Notes under the pieces: model-generated
Seen by the model: only the letters and a program-made list of their open reading frames with translations
The model's database searches: none
What the model was told of the DNA's origin: nothing
Program-made: the position numbers and the translations under genes
Shown here: positions 1 through 7,000 of the stretch, piece after piece
Layout of the letters: every line of letters begins with the position of its first letter
How positions within the stretch are numbered: the stretch's first letter is position 1
IMG/VR virus record: IMGVR_UViG_3300047548_000314
Span: 19,845 to 83,844 of that record
Source: a virus
Length of the DNA stretch: 64,000 nucleotides
Reading direction: 5' to 3' (one strand)

Positions 1-1187
1 TCACTGAACCCACTACCAGCATTGACAACAATATCCTTACCGTGATCGTGTCCTGCACAAACCAATGCACCAAGACGACCCTTATTGCGACCAGTACCTT
101 CTTCAATACCGATAACCTGCAAGTCAACAGTGATCGTGGGCTTCCACTTGAGCCAAAACTTGCTACGAGTGCATTCATAAGGAGCATCAAGGTCCTTGAT
201 CATAATGCCCTCAAATCCAGCAGCAACCATATTCTGTGCATACTTATGAAGTTCATTTTGTCCTTCTTCGGTGTCAAGGTCAACTTCAATATGAGGAAGC
301 AGTTCAACATTGGGCATCTTATCAATGGTAGGACGCATCTTGTCAAGAATAGCAAGACGCTTATGCAACTGTGCGTTATGATGCCCCTCTAGGAAATTAT
401 TCATAGGAATAACATCAAAAATATGGAAGACACTATCATCATTCTGAACATCTTCCTTACGACGAGCCTGCCGCATCAGTTCCTGAAAACTATTGCCTAC
501 AACCTCACCGTCAAGAACAAATCCTTGCCCAGTCACACCTTCTGCTTCAAGCAGGTCAATTGCATAATTTTCAATCTGTTCTTCAATATGACGGAAATTT
601 TCAAAAATTTTACCATTGCGACTGTAACAGTTGATATTGACACCACCATAATCGGGGAAGCCAACAGTCATCAGAACACGAACACCGTCAAGCTTGGGTT
701 CAAGACGCTTGATGCCCTTCATTTCAGGGCGGCCCTCGCTGTTAGTAGCAAGTTGGCAACTGAATACGGGAATCTCATATTCCGTCTTTTTAACAATCTT
801 GTTTATGGTAGTAGTGCTTACTCCGCAACGCATATCACGACGAAGAATGGGAGCAAGAAATAGATTCCACTCGTCACTGTCAAAACGATAGGAGATATCA
901 CTGATAGCATCACGAGCAGCATTACCAGTGATCCTGCGCTGACTAAGGTCATCGATAAGTTCAACGAATTCATCCCAAGGATTTTCAGCGTCAACGATAC
1001 CTAAACTGTCTGGAATCTGCTTTACACCAAATGTAACATATGGATTATAGCAGAGATAAAGCCCCTTGAGAAAGAAATGTGATATCTCGCTGCCAAGCTT
1101 AGCAGCCTCAAGTGCTTGCTTAAGAACATCTTCTTTATGAAGACGCCCATTGTCTTCGTTAAGCTTTTTGATCCACGCGGCTGACAT
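1..1187 (-). CDS. 30: ATP-dependent DNA ligase, T4 gp30 type (3' end beyond window)
   Basis: Seals nicks in phage DNA during replication and repair through an enzyme-AMP intermediate. The 395 visible codons contain the adenylation motif K-L-D-G-V-R near residue 165, F-V-L-D-G-E near 223, E-G-I-M-I-K near 326 and the K-W-K motif near 347, in the order expected for nucleotidyltransferase ligases. T4 ligase has 487 residues, so roughly 90 C-terminal residues are missing at the window edge. The start ATG at 1187 follows AGGATA, and a TTGACA/TATAGT promoter lies just upstream. It is the last visible gene of the leftward array. Confidence 0.93.
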   Translation of the reverse strand, partial: MSAAWIKKLNEDNGRLHKEDVLKQALEAAKLGSEISHFFLKGLYLCYNPYVTFGVKQIPDSLGIVDAENPWDEFVELIDDLSQRRITGNAARDAISDISYRFDSDEWNLFLAPILRRDMRCGVSTTTINKIVKKTEYEIPVFSCQLATNSEGRPEMKGIKRLEPKLDGVRVLMTVGFPDYGGVNINCYSRNGKIFENFRHIEEQIENYAIDLLEAEGVTGQGFVLDGEVVGNSFQELMRQARRKEDVQNDDSVFHIFDVIPMNNFLEGHHNAQLHKRLAILDKMRPTIDKMPNVELLPHIEVDLDTEEGQNELHKYAQNMVAAGFEGIMIKDLDAPYECTRSKFWLKWKPTITVDLQVIGIEEGTGRNKGRLGALVCAGHDHGKDIVVNAGSGFS

Positions 1188-1221
1188 ATATTATCCTATA
1201 ATTTATTTAACTTAGTTTCTA

Positions 1222-1250
1222 ACTATATCACAGACAAACACTGTTGTCAA
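1222..1250 (-). promoter_or_regulatory. sigma70-like promoter of DNA ligase
   Basis: TTGACA at 1250-1245 and TATAGT at 1227-1222 are separated by exactly 17 bp and end about 35 bases before the ligase ATG. The -35 box overlaps the stop region of the preceding small gene. Confidence 0.8.
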
Positions 1251-1468
1251 GACCAATGTAATAGGAACCAGGTCATATCATTCTCATTTTGAAACGCAAG
1301 ACTGTCTTTAACCTCGGGGATACCAGTTGTAGATATCAATTCAGCATTCCACTTGGCAAATTCTGTCGATAAGTCACGGATAATCTTTTCAGATGGTAAC
1401 TGATATAAGAAATTAAACCACCAAGTTTTGGGCTTATAATCATCGCCTGTTATGGGTAAAATGCACAT
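1247..1468 (-). CDS. small protein of the WF-L-RW family (member 1)
   Basis: Function unknown. A 73-residue protein ending in N-E-N-D-M-T-W-F-L-L-H-W-S, the C-terminal signature shared by the next five genes in this ladder and by two more at 21.4-21.9 kb. The N-terminal part is Trp-rich and not recognised. It starts two bases after the stop of its upstream neighbour and lies directly before the ligase promoter. The ribosome site is weak, so translational coupling to the neighbour is likely. Confidence 0.65.
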   Translation of the reverse strand: MCILPITGDDYKPKTWWFNFLYQLPSEKIIRDLSTEFAKWNAELISTTGIPEVKDSLAFQNENDMTWFLLHWS

Positions 1469-1470
1469 TA

Positions 1471-1710
1471 TTATAAGAAACCTATTATAAAAGCGGTAGC
1501 TTCATATTCTTTGTCAAAGATAAAATCATAGTCCCATAACTCTCTACCATAATAATCTTCATAGTGCGGAGCGGTGAAGGGCCAGCGTTTCTTAATACTA
1601 TAGCTCATTTTACGGTCGTGACAAAATCTAAATGCCTTAGTGGTGTTAATAGTGCCCTTGACCCTAACACAATATTTGGGACCACGCCTAACTAGCTTAT
1701 ACTTGATCAC
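1471..1710 (-). CDS. small protein of the ladder, divergent (member 2)
   Basis: Function unknown. I place the start at the GTG at 1710, which overlaps the TGA of the upstream gene (GTGA), giving 79 residues that begin M-I-K-Y-K-L-V. An alternative in-frame start lies 21 bases upstream inside the neighbour. The protein is basic, and its C-terminus (F-D-K-E-Y-E-A-T-A-F-I-I-G-F-L) is a degenerate form of the family signature in which the Trp residues are lost. It may be a decaying duplicate. Confidence 0.6.
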   Translation of the reverse strand: MIKYKLVRRGPKYCVRVKGTINTTKAFRFCHDRKMSYSIKKRWPFTAPHYEDYYGRELWDYDFIFDKEYEATAFIIGFL

Positions 1711-2093
1711 GACCACACCAATGTAAACCAAACATAGTCACTTTCTTCTTTGAAGGCGAAGAACATAAGGTCAACACCGCCGATACCATTAAACTCAAAG
1801 TTGCCTTGTTGATCATAAAAGCCTCGCAGCCAATCGTTGCGCCATTTACCTTGACAATTCTTTTCGCACCATTTTACCATTTGATTAATACGATTCATAT
1901 ACGGATCGTAGCCTAGCGGTTCAACCGGAAACACCTGAGCATACCCGTGATAGAAAGTATGCGACTGTCGTGCTAGATATCCTATATCAGGGTCGTGTTT
2001 AAGTTCATACTCACGCCAGGTCTTACAGCCGTGAGTTTCTAGGAAACGCTTTTCCTTATAACCTTTATAGCGTTGTTTAAGTTTTTCTATCAT
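1707..2093 (-). CDS. small protein of the WF-L-RW family (member 3, longest)
   Basis: Function unknown; 128 residues from the ATG at 2093, placed there because GAGGTGGG sits five bases upstream and the ATG overlaps the TGA of the preceding gene. The N-terminal 45 residues are basic and helical-looking, the middle is rich in aromatic residues, and it ends F-K-E-E-S-D-Y-V-W-F-T-L-V-W-S. The last codons (TGG TCG TGA) overlap the GTG start of the next gene. Confidence 0.65.
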   Translation of the reverse strand: MIEKLKQRYKGYKEKRFLETHGCKTWREYELKHDPDIGYLARQSHTFYHGYAQVFPVEPLGYDPYMNRINQMVKWCEKNCQGKWRNDWLRGFYDQQGNFEFNGIGGVDLMFFAFKEESDYVWFTLVWS

Positions 2094-2299
2094 TCCCACC
2101 TCAACAAAAATGCTAATCTATCAGCTTCATTCTTGAATGTAAGAATTAGCCCAGTTAGTAACCAACCCGGAGTATACTTGTTTGTCCAATCTTCAATTTC
2201 CATCTGATGGTCGACATAATAACGCCAGTCTTTAATAACGAGCATAGGTGCTATATTTTTAAGCATAGGCTCTCTATGCTGAATAGCTGTGAATTTCAC
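2090..2299 (-). CDS. small protein of the WF-L-RW family (member 4)
   Basis: Function unknown. The GTG at 2299 overlaps the TGA of the upstream gene, giving 69 residues; a second in-frame GTG at 2305 is possible. The C-terminus reads F-K-N-E-A-D-R-L-A-F-L-L-R-W-E. Its final AGG-TGG-GAA codons form the purine-rich ribosome site of the next gene, so coding sequence and translation signal are the same bases. Confidence 0.65.
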   Translation of the reverse strand: MKFTAIQHREPMLKNIAPMLVIKDWRYYVDHQMEIEDWTNKYTPGWLLTGLILTFKNEADRLAFLLRWE

Positions 2300-2490
2300 G
2301 ACCACTTCAACACTATAAATGACAATGATGGCGGATCATTGTATATTTCTACATAACCCTTAAATCCCTCACTGGGTTCGCTAACACCGTTTTGCCAAGT
2401 GTCAGGACCAGAAGGTCCAATATGGCTGTTCAACAGTGCGTTAATCTCATTATACGAGAGTTTGGTGTCACTGAAATATAATCTCATCAT
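2296..2490 (-). CDS. small protein of the WF-L-RW family (member 5)
   Basis: Function unknown; 64 residues from the ATG at 2490, which follows AAAGGA and overlaps the TGA of the upstream gene. It ends I-Y-N-D-P-P-S-L-S-F-I-V-L-K-W-S, a variant of the family C-terminus. Lies within the unbroken ladder 1247-2723. Confidence 0.65.
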   Translation of the reverse strand: MMRLYFSDTKLSYNEINALLNSHIGPSGPDTWQNGVSEPSEGFKGYVEIYNDPPSLSFIVLKWS

Positions 2491-2723
2491 AGTTCCTTTA
2501 ATATGAACCAAGTATACATTTCTTCGTTTTCGAAATCAATATGAATTCTACCCTGTCTCAGCCGAACCTTGTGTTCATATTTGTCATTCCAATACCAAGT
2601 CCATGGCTTGTCACGAAAACCATTACCGAACATTATATTTTCAACAAGCAAATCACGGTATTTGTCTCTGAACCACTTAGGACGATCTTCGGGTTTTTCA
2701 GAAAGTATGACTAGGAATGACAC
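2487..2723 (-). CDS. small protein of the WF-L-RW family (member 6)
   Basis: Function unknown; 78 residues, GTG start directly after the TAA of the upstream gene with AAGG eight bases before it. It is charged and Trp-rich and ends F-E-N-E-E-M-Y-T-W-F-I-L-K-E-L. It is the first member of the ladder downstream of the promoter at 3.4 kb, so all six are probably transcribed with the 2724-3374 gene. Confidence 0.65.
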   Translation of the reverse strand: MSFLVILSEKPEDRPKWFRDKYRDLLVENIMFGNGFRDKPWTWYWNDKYEHKVRLRQGRIHIDFENEEMYTWFILKEL

Positions 2724-3374
2724 TTACAGAACCTTCACGTGGCTAAGCTGGGTGCGATCTTCCTTATGGCTCTTAACCTTACCCTTGATACGAAGCTTAG
2801 AACCAACATCTAAACTCTTGCGCGAAGCGAAGAACACTACGGCACCATCAGTGATAGCAGTGACAAAGTTGGTATCCCAGTTGTTAGAATAGTTGCAGCG
2901 AACAACTTCAATGTCAAGCTCAACCTTCGAACCAACACTGTTGTTCAGTGTGCCGCTAGTTTCACGAAGACGAACATTCTGTTCATTACGAACCAAAGAA
3001 CGCTCATAGCTAGCAGGAAGTGAGGAAGCAACAGCAATATCATAATTGCTATCGGTAGTTTCCTTGTCGGCAATGTTGAGCATAGCCTGCTCAAAATCGC
3101 TGAGGGTCTTGCCAGTGATAATCTTGAAGGAAAGACCGTGACAATATTGACGGACCTTATCGCCCATTTCACGATCGGCGTCGGAGATATCATAAGTGCC
3201 GTTCAGAAACATACGGATGAGAGTCTTGTTGGCAGTCTTGTCGACGGTAACATTACCATCATCGTGATAAGTGTTCTCATCATACTTAAAGTAGCCACCA
3301 TTGACACGGTGAGCAGCACAAGCAGCAGCAAAAACATCACTAACATTGTAAACGGGACGGGTATAACGAGCCAT
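2724..3374 (-). CDS. conserved phage protein with OB-fold-like C-terminus
   Basis: 216 residues, start ATG at 3374 behind AAGGAG. The N-terminal half is unrecognised. The C-terminal 60 residues (valine and lysine rich, with D-V-G-S-K-L-R-I-K-G-K-V-K and T-Q-L-S-H-V-K-V-L at the end) have the pattern of a beta-barrel nucleic-acid-binding OB fold. It heads the operon of tiny proteins under a strong sigma70-like promoter. A DNA- or RNA-binding early protein is plausible, but the role is not known. Confidence 0.7.
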   Translation of the reverse strand: MARYTRPVYNVSDVFAAACAAHRVNGGYFKYDENTYHDDGNVTVDKTANKTLIRMFLNGTYDISDADREMGDKVRQYCHGLSFKIITGKTLSDFEQAMLNIADKETTDSNYDIAVASSLPASYERSLVRNEQNVRLRETSGTLNNSVGSKVELDIEVVRCNYSNNWDTNFVTAITDGAVVFFASRKSLDVGSKLRIKGKVKSHKEDRTQLSHVKVL

Positions 3375-3398
3375 CTGATATCTCCTTGCTATATATTT

Positions 3399-3427
3399 GT
3401 TATAGCATTTTGGGTAACCTATGTCAA
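3399..3427 (-). promoter_or_regulatory. sigma70-like early promoter
   Basis: TTGACA (3427-3422) and TATAAC (3404-3399) with a 17-bp spacer. The predicted RNA start leaves an 18-base leader containing AAGGAG before the ATG at 3374. Confidence 0.85.
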
Positions 3428-3430
3428 GTG

Positions 3431-4369
3431 TTAAATTCCAAAATTGTCATTTTTTCCGGGCTCAACGCCCAACATTCTACCCATACTAGTATTCCATTTA
3501 ATGATACTAGCTGTTGTACCGCATAGCTCTTCCATATCTTTTTTGATTTTAACACCATCAAACCAATCTTTTAACATCGTGATATTTTCCCAACCGTGAC
3601 TTTTGTGTCTTAGTTCCAAACGACCAAACCCTAGATTGTATAGCATTTGATGTTTTAAGTTTTTGATACGTAGGTTATCTCCTCCCATATCAAACGGGTT
3701 TTCAGATACAAGTTTAATATGCTCTTTGATAAAGAACAAGTTTGACTCTAAACTATGACTAAGCATATTGCCTATTCCAGGTATGCCTTGTTCTCGCATA
3801 AAAATATCATAAAACGCAAATTCGTGCCTATGCGGGCTATATTGTGGTTTATTGATTTCAGTTTGCGGCCAACTATAATCTCCGCCAATGATTGGGAAAT
3901 TGTGACACTGCTGTATCAACCACATATGTGTAGGGACCATAGTATAAGTTATACCATATGGCTCCATATATGGTACGTGATCTCCGTTTGTGAAAAAATT
4001 TTCAACATCCAATTCATAGAAAACTTGTCTAACGTTATGTTCTCTGCAAAATTTTTCAGCATAATATAAATCGTGCGTATTAAAGGGGCTACCTTTATAC
4101 ATTAACTTCATAGTTACTGCAATAACAGGAATGTTGTGTTTTAAACAAGATACAATGGTGGCCTCACTATCAAGACCACCACTATATAATACTTCTGCTG
4201 ACTTTTTTATGTCAGGTATATTAGATGCTAAAGCATCTATACCATTTGGGAAATTTTCACAATCAACATCAAGAAATTCCATAGTGAACAAGTTTTCATT
4301 TTCACTGATGGATTCAAGCGTTAACTTTTTATAGTTGTTTTTTCCAACATACCAGGTTCGTATAGTCAT
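3431..4369 (-). CDS. PP-loop (N-type) ATP pyrophosphatase family protein
   Basis: 312 residues from the ATG at 4369. The PP-loop signature S-G-G-L-D-S lies near residues 63-68, and a second loop with I-I-G-G-D-Y-S-W near the centre is also typical of this superfamily, which adenylates a carboxyl, carbonyl or thiolated base before amide or sulfur transfer (asparagine synthetase, QueC, TilS, NAD synthetase). The 60-residue N-terminal part has no N-terminal Cys nucleophile, so no class II glutaminase domain is visible. Because the phage carries FolE, QueD, QueE and DpdA but no standard QueC here, this is the best local candidate for the missing amidation or nitrile step. That link is inference. 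Confidence 0.7.
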   Translation of the reverse strand: MTIRTWYVGKNNYKKLTLESISENENLFTMEFLDVDCENFPNGIDALASNIPDIKKSAEVLYSGGLDSEATIVSCLKHNIPVIAVTMKLMYKGSPFNTHDLYYAEKFCREHNVRQVFYELDVENFFTNGDHVPYMEPYGITYTMVPTHMWLIQQCHNFPIIGGDYSWPQTEINKPQYSPHRHEFAFYDIFMREQGIPGIGNMLSHSLESNLFFIKEHIKLVSENPFDMGGDNLRIKNLKHQMLYNLGFGRLELRHKSHGWENITMLKDWFDGVKIKKDMEELCGTTASIIKWNTSMGRMLGVEPGKNDNFGI

Positions 4370-4395
4370 CAATTATTTAATCAGTAGTACCGTAA

Positions 4396-4554
4396 TTAGT
4401 TATTATCCTTTTTAACACGCCCGGACTCAAAGGCATCTACGATCTTGTCAACCAGGCTCTTTTCACCTTCCTCCAGAACCTGAACCCAAACATTAGGACG
4501 GTCCTCATACTGACGAAAGATACCGCCCGGCAGTGTGATTTCTTTATACTTCAT
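4396..4554 (-). CDS. small hypothetical protein (52 aa)
   Basis: Begins M-K-Y-K-E-I-T-L-P-G-G and ends R-V-K-K-D-N-N. The ATG at 4554 overlaps the stop of the upstream membrane protein gene and follows GGAG at good spacing. The sequence is soluble and acidic in the middle. Function unknown. Confidence 0.65.
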   Translation of the reverse strand: MKYKEITLPGGIFRQYEDRPNVWVQVLEEGEKSLVDKIVDAFESGRVKKDNN

Positions 4555-4726
4555 TTCTAACTCCAAAAAGATTCAATTTAACAGTTACTAGAGCCAAAAT
4601 ATAAGCAAAAATAGCGCCCGATAAACCAGCGACTACCACATTAACCCCTAGATAAAAACAGCCAATGAGGAAGAAAATTACCAACTGTGCAACAGCAGCA
4701 GACAGGTATAAGATTTTAAGACTCAC
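4544..4726 (-). CDS. small membrane protein (60 aa, two TM segments)
   Basis: Nearly the whole protein is hydrophobic: residues about 6-27 and 29-50 form two likely membrane helices with a short loop between them. The GTG start overlaps the TGA of the upstream gene (GTGA), with GGAG eight bases before. Function unknown; it sits in an early operon, not next to lysis genes, so a holin role is not favoured. Confidence 0.65.
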   Translation of the reverse strand: MSLKILYLSAAVAQLVIFFLIGCFYLGVNVVVAGLSGAIFAYILALVTVKLNLFGVRNEV

Positions 4727-4929
4727 TTCCTAGACTCCAGTATAAAGTCACGAACACGCTCTCGGTCAATGCTATCATAGACAGGCTGATCACCGTGACT
4801 ACGATACATATATTCAAGCTTACGGGTAGCGTCAACTACTTCGTGATAAGTAGCATCAACATCCTTGTAGACACCATCCTTACCGTTATAGAAGGAGAGA
4901 ACATAGTTGACAAAATCTTCCTTATCCAT
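4723..4929 (-). CDS. small hypothetical protein (68 aa)
   Basis: Starts M-D-K-E-D-F-V-N-Y-V at 4929, chosen because GGAG lies eight bases upstream; a TTG six bases earlier is a weaker alternative. It is acidic, probably helical, with many Asp, Tyr and Arg residues. The start lies three bases beyond the stop of the upstream gene. Function not recognised. Confidence 0.65.
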   Translation of the reverse strand: MDKEDFVNYVLSFYNGKDGVYKDVDATYHEVVDATRKLEYMYRSHGDQPVYDSIDRERVRDFILESRK

Positions 4930-4931
4930 TG

Positions 4932-5117
4932 TCAATACTCCGATGAATATTCAGGAATTACATCGCCGATTGGATAGGTGTGATACTGATGCACACCCTG
5001 CTTCTTGATGTTCTCTACAACAGTAGCAACATCGTCAAGATCGAAGCTGACATAATGATCCCAATCAAGGACATTGTCGGGCGTCGCCTTACGCCATACT
5101 GTGATATATCGTTGCAT
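4932..5117 (-). CDS. small hypothetical protein (61 aa)
   Basis: Begins M-Q-R-Y-I-T-V-W-R-K and ends E-Y-S-S-E-Y. It overlaps the stop of its upstream neighbour by one base and is co-transcribed with the tiny-gene operon that begins at 5521. The mixed beta-like pattern gives no recognisable family. Confidence 0.65.
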   Translation of the reverse strand: MQRYITVWRKATPDNVLDWDHYVSFDLDDVATVVENIKKQGVHQYHTYPIGDVIPEYSSEY

Positions 5118-5341
5118 TAGTCATCTCCAAGCTGAGCTTTAAGTGCCCGCTGAAGTTTAATAACACGAAATGCATCGCCACGCAAGATAAAAGTTGACTC
5201 AAGCCAACCTTTTTCTTCATAGTAGTCTACGCCATACATTATAGCAGCATTGCGGACTTGGCCACGGAGGAGAGCGCCGGCTGAGCAGGGAAAACGTGCT
5301 TCCCCTGAGCCCAAGGGCTTCATAGCTTCTTCACGAGTCAT
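5117..5341 (-). CDS. small hypothetical protein (74 aa)
   Basis: Begins M-T-R-E-E-A-M-K-P-L. The ATG overlaps the TAA of the 31-residue gene before it. It is basic with an amphipathic C-terminal helix. Base composition is slightly more GC-rich than its neighbours. Function unknown. Confidence 0.65.
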   Translation of the reverse strand: MTREEAMKPLGSGEARFPCSAGALLRGQVRNAAIMYGVDYYEEKGWLESTFILRGDAFRVIKLQRALKAQLGDD

Positions 5342-5436
5342 TAGATCAGGCTCCTATCCGCAACATTCACAACACGAACACGGTACAGATAATTTTCAAC
5401 GGATTCGTTGTGTTCGGGGAAACGATTATTATTCAC
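5341..5436 (-). CDS. tiny hypothetical protein (31 aa)
   Basis: GTG start at 5436 overlaps the end of the preceding 30-residue gene, and its TAA overlaps the ATG of the following gene. This close packing on both sides is the main support. The product begins M-N-N-N-R-F-P and ends V-A-D-R-S-L-I. Function unknown. Confidence 0.5.
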   Translation of the reverse strand: MNNNRFPEHNESVENYLYRVRVVNVADRSLI

Positions 5437-5521
5437 GAACTAACTCTCGCCACTCAGGAGAAAGCCGGTCAAACTTATCCATTTTACGTTCAGCATTAAT
5501 TTTTAAGATATCCGTAAACAT
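5429..5521 (-). CDS. tiny hypothetical protein (30 aa)
   Basis: ATG at 5521 is preceded by AAGGAG at ideal spacing and by a TTGACA promoter whose -10 box lies within a palindrome. The product is charged (M-F-T-D-I-L-K to E-L-V-R-E) and probably a short amphipathic helix. Being the first gene behind a strong, apparently regulated promoter suggests a real early peptide. Confidence 0.6.
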   Translation of the reverse strand: MFTDILKINAERKMDKFDRLSPEWRELVRE

Positions 5522-5537
5522 AAAAAATCTCCTTAGA

Positions 5538-5577
5538 AGCTATATTAGAATATAGCTCCAAGGAGACCTTTTGTCAA
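5538..5577 (-). promoter_or_regulatory. sigma70-like promoter with palindromic operator candidate
   Basis: TTGACA at 5577-5572, 17-bp spacer, TATATT at 5554-5549. A perfect palindrome AGCTATATT-AG-AATATAGCT (5538-5557) covers the -10 box and the predicted start of transcription. This is the position of a repressor operator; as RNA it could also form a 5' hairpin. Confidence 0.75.
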
Positions 5578-5586
5578 CCGTTTATT

Positions 5587-5856
5587 TTACTTTTTTGGAT
5601 TCTGATTTACAAAATCATACATTTTTTGAGCGGTCTCTAGGACCTTTTCAAGACCCGGAAATTCTGGCATATCAACCTTAGCAACAACTTGCTTGGTTTC
5701 TGGATCACGGTACTGAGTCATTTCCCATCCAGCGAATTTCATCTTGTATTCCTCAAGAACCAGCTTGTTGGCGAGGCCCAAAATATCAGAACGAATCTCA
5801 TATCCATTCTTGTTAAACTTAATTTCGGGCATTCCCGGAATCTTATTCTCATTCAT
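5587..5856 (-). CDS. conserved phage hypothetical protein (89 aa)
   Basis: The start at the ATG at 5856 is chosen because AAGGA precedes it, seven codons inside a longer reading frame. The protein begins M-N-E-N-K-I-P-G-M-P and carries K-N-G-Y-E-I-R-S-D-I-L-G-L-A, a pattern I associate with small proteins of T4-like aquatic phages. The second half is helical and acidic. It lies downstream of the phasin-like gene and the small membrane peptide, likely the same late transcript. Confidence 0.65.
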   Translation of the reverse strand: MNENKIPGMPEIKFNKNGYEIRSDILGLANKLVLEEYKMKFAGWEMTQYRDPETKQVVAKVDMPEFPGLEKVLETAQKMYDFVNQNPKK

Positions 5857-5866
5857 AGTATAATCC

Positions 5867-5962
5867 TTAAATTCCAAACAATGCGCAAAACAAAAAGCCC
5901 ATACCGATTAAAACGGTTGCGGCAAGTCCGCGCGATACTAAAACAATGTTCTCTGTCTGCAT
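5867..5962 (-). CDS. tiny membrane peptide (31 aa)
   Basis: M-Q-T-E-N-I-V-L-V-S-R followed by a single hydrophobic helix of about 20 residues to the C-terminus (A-L-F-G-I). The ATG at 5962 follows AGGGAAAG just past the stop of the upstream gene. Role unknown; its predicted orientation leaves only a short N-terminal tail. Confidence 0.55.
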   Translation of the reverse strand: MQTENIVLVSRGLAATVLIGMGFLFCALFGI

Positions 5963-5963
5963 T

Positions 5964-6242
5964 TTACTTTCCCTTCTTCTGTGTATCTGTCTTATCTCTC
6001 TTAAAACGATTCTTGATATCATTATAAGACTGTGTATAAAACTGTTTGTCAGTAACAATCTTAGTTACATCATCACCTGCTTTAAACATAGTGTCAATGG
6101 CTTTTCTTGTATATTCTGACTGTGCATTAACAAAATCGTGAAAAGCCTTATTCAGACCTTCGTGCTTGAAGAACGTATCAATATACATTCTCTTTGAGGT
6201 TTCCACAATATCAGTGGTATTATTAATCATCATCTTAAACAT
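5964..6242 (-). CDS. phasin-like helical protein (92 aa)
   Basis: Almost entirely helical and basic at the C-terminus (K-R-D-K-T-D-T-Q-K-K-G-K). The segment F-F-K-H-E-G-L-N-K-A-F-H-D-F-V-N-A-Q and the following S-E-Y-T-R-K-A-I-D resemble phasin-type amphipathic helices; this is a weak visual similarity. GGAG precedes the ATG, and a perfect late promoter TATAAATA lies 44 bases upstream, so the protein is probably made late. Confidence 0.6.
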   Translation of the reverse strand: MFKMMINNTTDIVETSKRMYIDTFFKHEGLNKAFHDFVNAQSEYTRKAIDTMFKAGDDVTKIVTDKQFYTQSYNDIKNRFKRDKTDTQKKGK

Positions 6243-6255
6243 ATTTTTTCTCCGT

Positions 6256-6293
6256 GTGTGTTAACGGAACTAAGTTCCGCATATTTATTTATA
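6256..6293 (-). promoter_or_regulatory. late promoter TATAAATA with leader hairpin
   Basis: TATAAATA at 6293-6286 matches the T4 late consensus. The leader contains the hairpin GGAAC-tta-GTTCC just after the predicted RNA start. Drives the phasin-like gene. Confidence 0.75.
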
Positions 6294-6331
6294 CATGCTA
6301 GTACTATAAAAGTAAACGATTTTGGGTAAAT

Positions 6332-6400
6332 GATAAATAAAGATGTAGTTCGCGGAATTGGCGTTCCCAACTACTCTAACGCTTACAAGGAGCATCAGCG
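6332..6400 (+). promoter_or_regulatory. late promoter plus structured leader RNA, copy A
   Basis: GATAAATA (6332-6339) places the RNA start at about 6345, exactly where stem 1 begins: GTAGTT (6345-6350) pairs with AACTAC (6369-6374), and inside it GGAA pairs with TTCC around a loop containing TTGG. Then comes TCTAA, a second short stem GCT/AGC enclosing the AAGGAG ribosome site, and TCAGC before the ATG. Three related leaders occur at 32.1, 41.6 and 54.4 kb with compensating stem changes. Confidence 0.8.
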
Positions 6401-7000
6401 ATGACTATTTATAGAAAAACCAATTACCGCAAAATATACGAAAACCACTATGGTCCTATTCCCAAAGATGACCAAGGTCGGTCATATGATATTCATCATA
6501 TCGACGGCGACCGTTCAAATAACTCTCCCTTAAACCTCAAAGCAGTATCAATGCAGGAGCATTACGACATTCATTATTCACAAGGTGACTGGGCTGCCTG
6601 CCATCGTCTGAGTTTTAAACTAGGACTAACTGCAAAAGAAATATCAGACCTGGCTAGTCGGAACGCAAAAGAGCAGGTAAAAAACGGAACTCATAACTTT
6701 TTGGGAGGAGAGATTCAACGCAGAAGCGGTCAGAAACGAGTGATCGAAGGGACTCATCCGTTTCTGGGCGGCGAGATTAGTAGAGCAACTACACAAAGAC
6801 GACTAGCAAGCGGCTCTCATCATTTTATCGGTAATTCCAACCCAGTGTATACTCAATTACAGAACGGCAATCATCCATTTGCAGGGCCACATGCACCTAG
6901 TCAAATAATGTGGACCTGTCCACATTGTGGTAAAATTGGCAAAGGGAGAGGAAACTATACTAGGTTTCACGGTGATAGCTGTAAGCACCGTGTCACTTGA
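6401..7000 (+). CDS. HNH homing endonuclease (free-standing)
   Basis: A 199-residue mobile DNA-cutting enzyme. HNH core: Y-D-I-H-H-I-D-G-D-R-S-N-N near residues 29-45, with the later H-Y-D-I-H-Y. The middle contains repeated G-T-H-(P/N)-F-L-G-G-E modules of the NUMOD type used for DNA contacts. The C-terminus has a zinc finger, C-P-H-C then H-x5-C. It is a paralogue of the 41.7 kb gene. It lies opposite in strand to all neighbours, between two leftward gene blocks, with its own late promoter and leader. Confidence 0.88.
   Translation: MTIYRKTNYRKIYENHYGPIPKDDQGRSYDIHHIDGDRSNNSPLNLKAVSMQEHYDIHYSQGDWAACHRLSFKLGLTAKEISDLASRNAKEQVKNGTHNFLGGEIQRRSGQKRVIEGTHPFLGGEISRATTQRRLASGSHHFIGNSNPVYTQLQNGNHPFAGPHAPSQIMWTCPHCGKIGKGRGNYTRFHGDSCKHRVT

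Noticed and set aside
42-891. Plus-strand open frames over the ligase gene
   Set aside because: They are antisense to a gene with all ligase motifs and have no ribosome sites.
6345-6400. Structured leader as a tRNA, group I intron piece, guanidine-II or HEARO/OMEGA RNA
   Set aside because: Too short and without an anticodon arm, ACGR loops, intron core or IscB-type partner.
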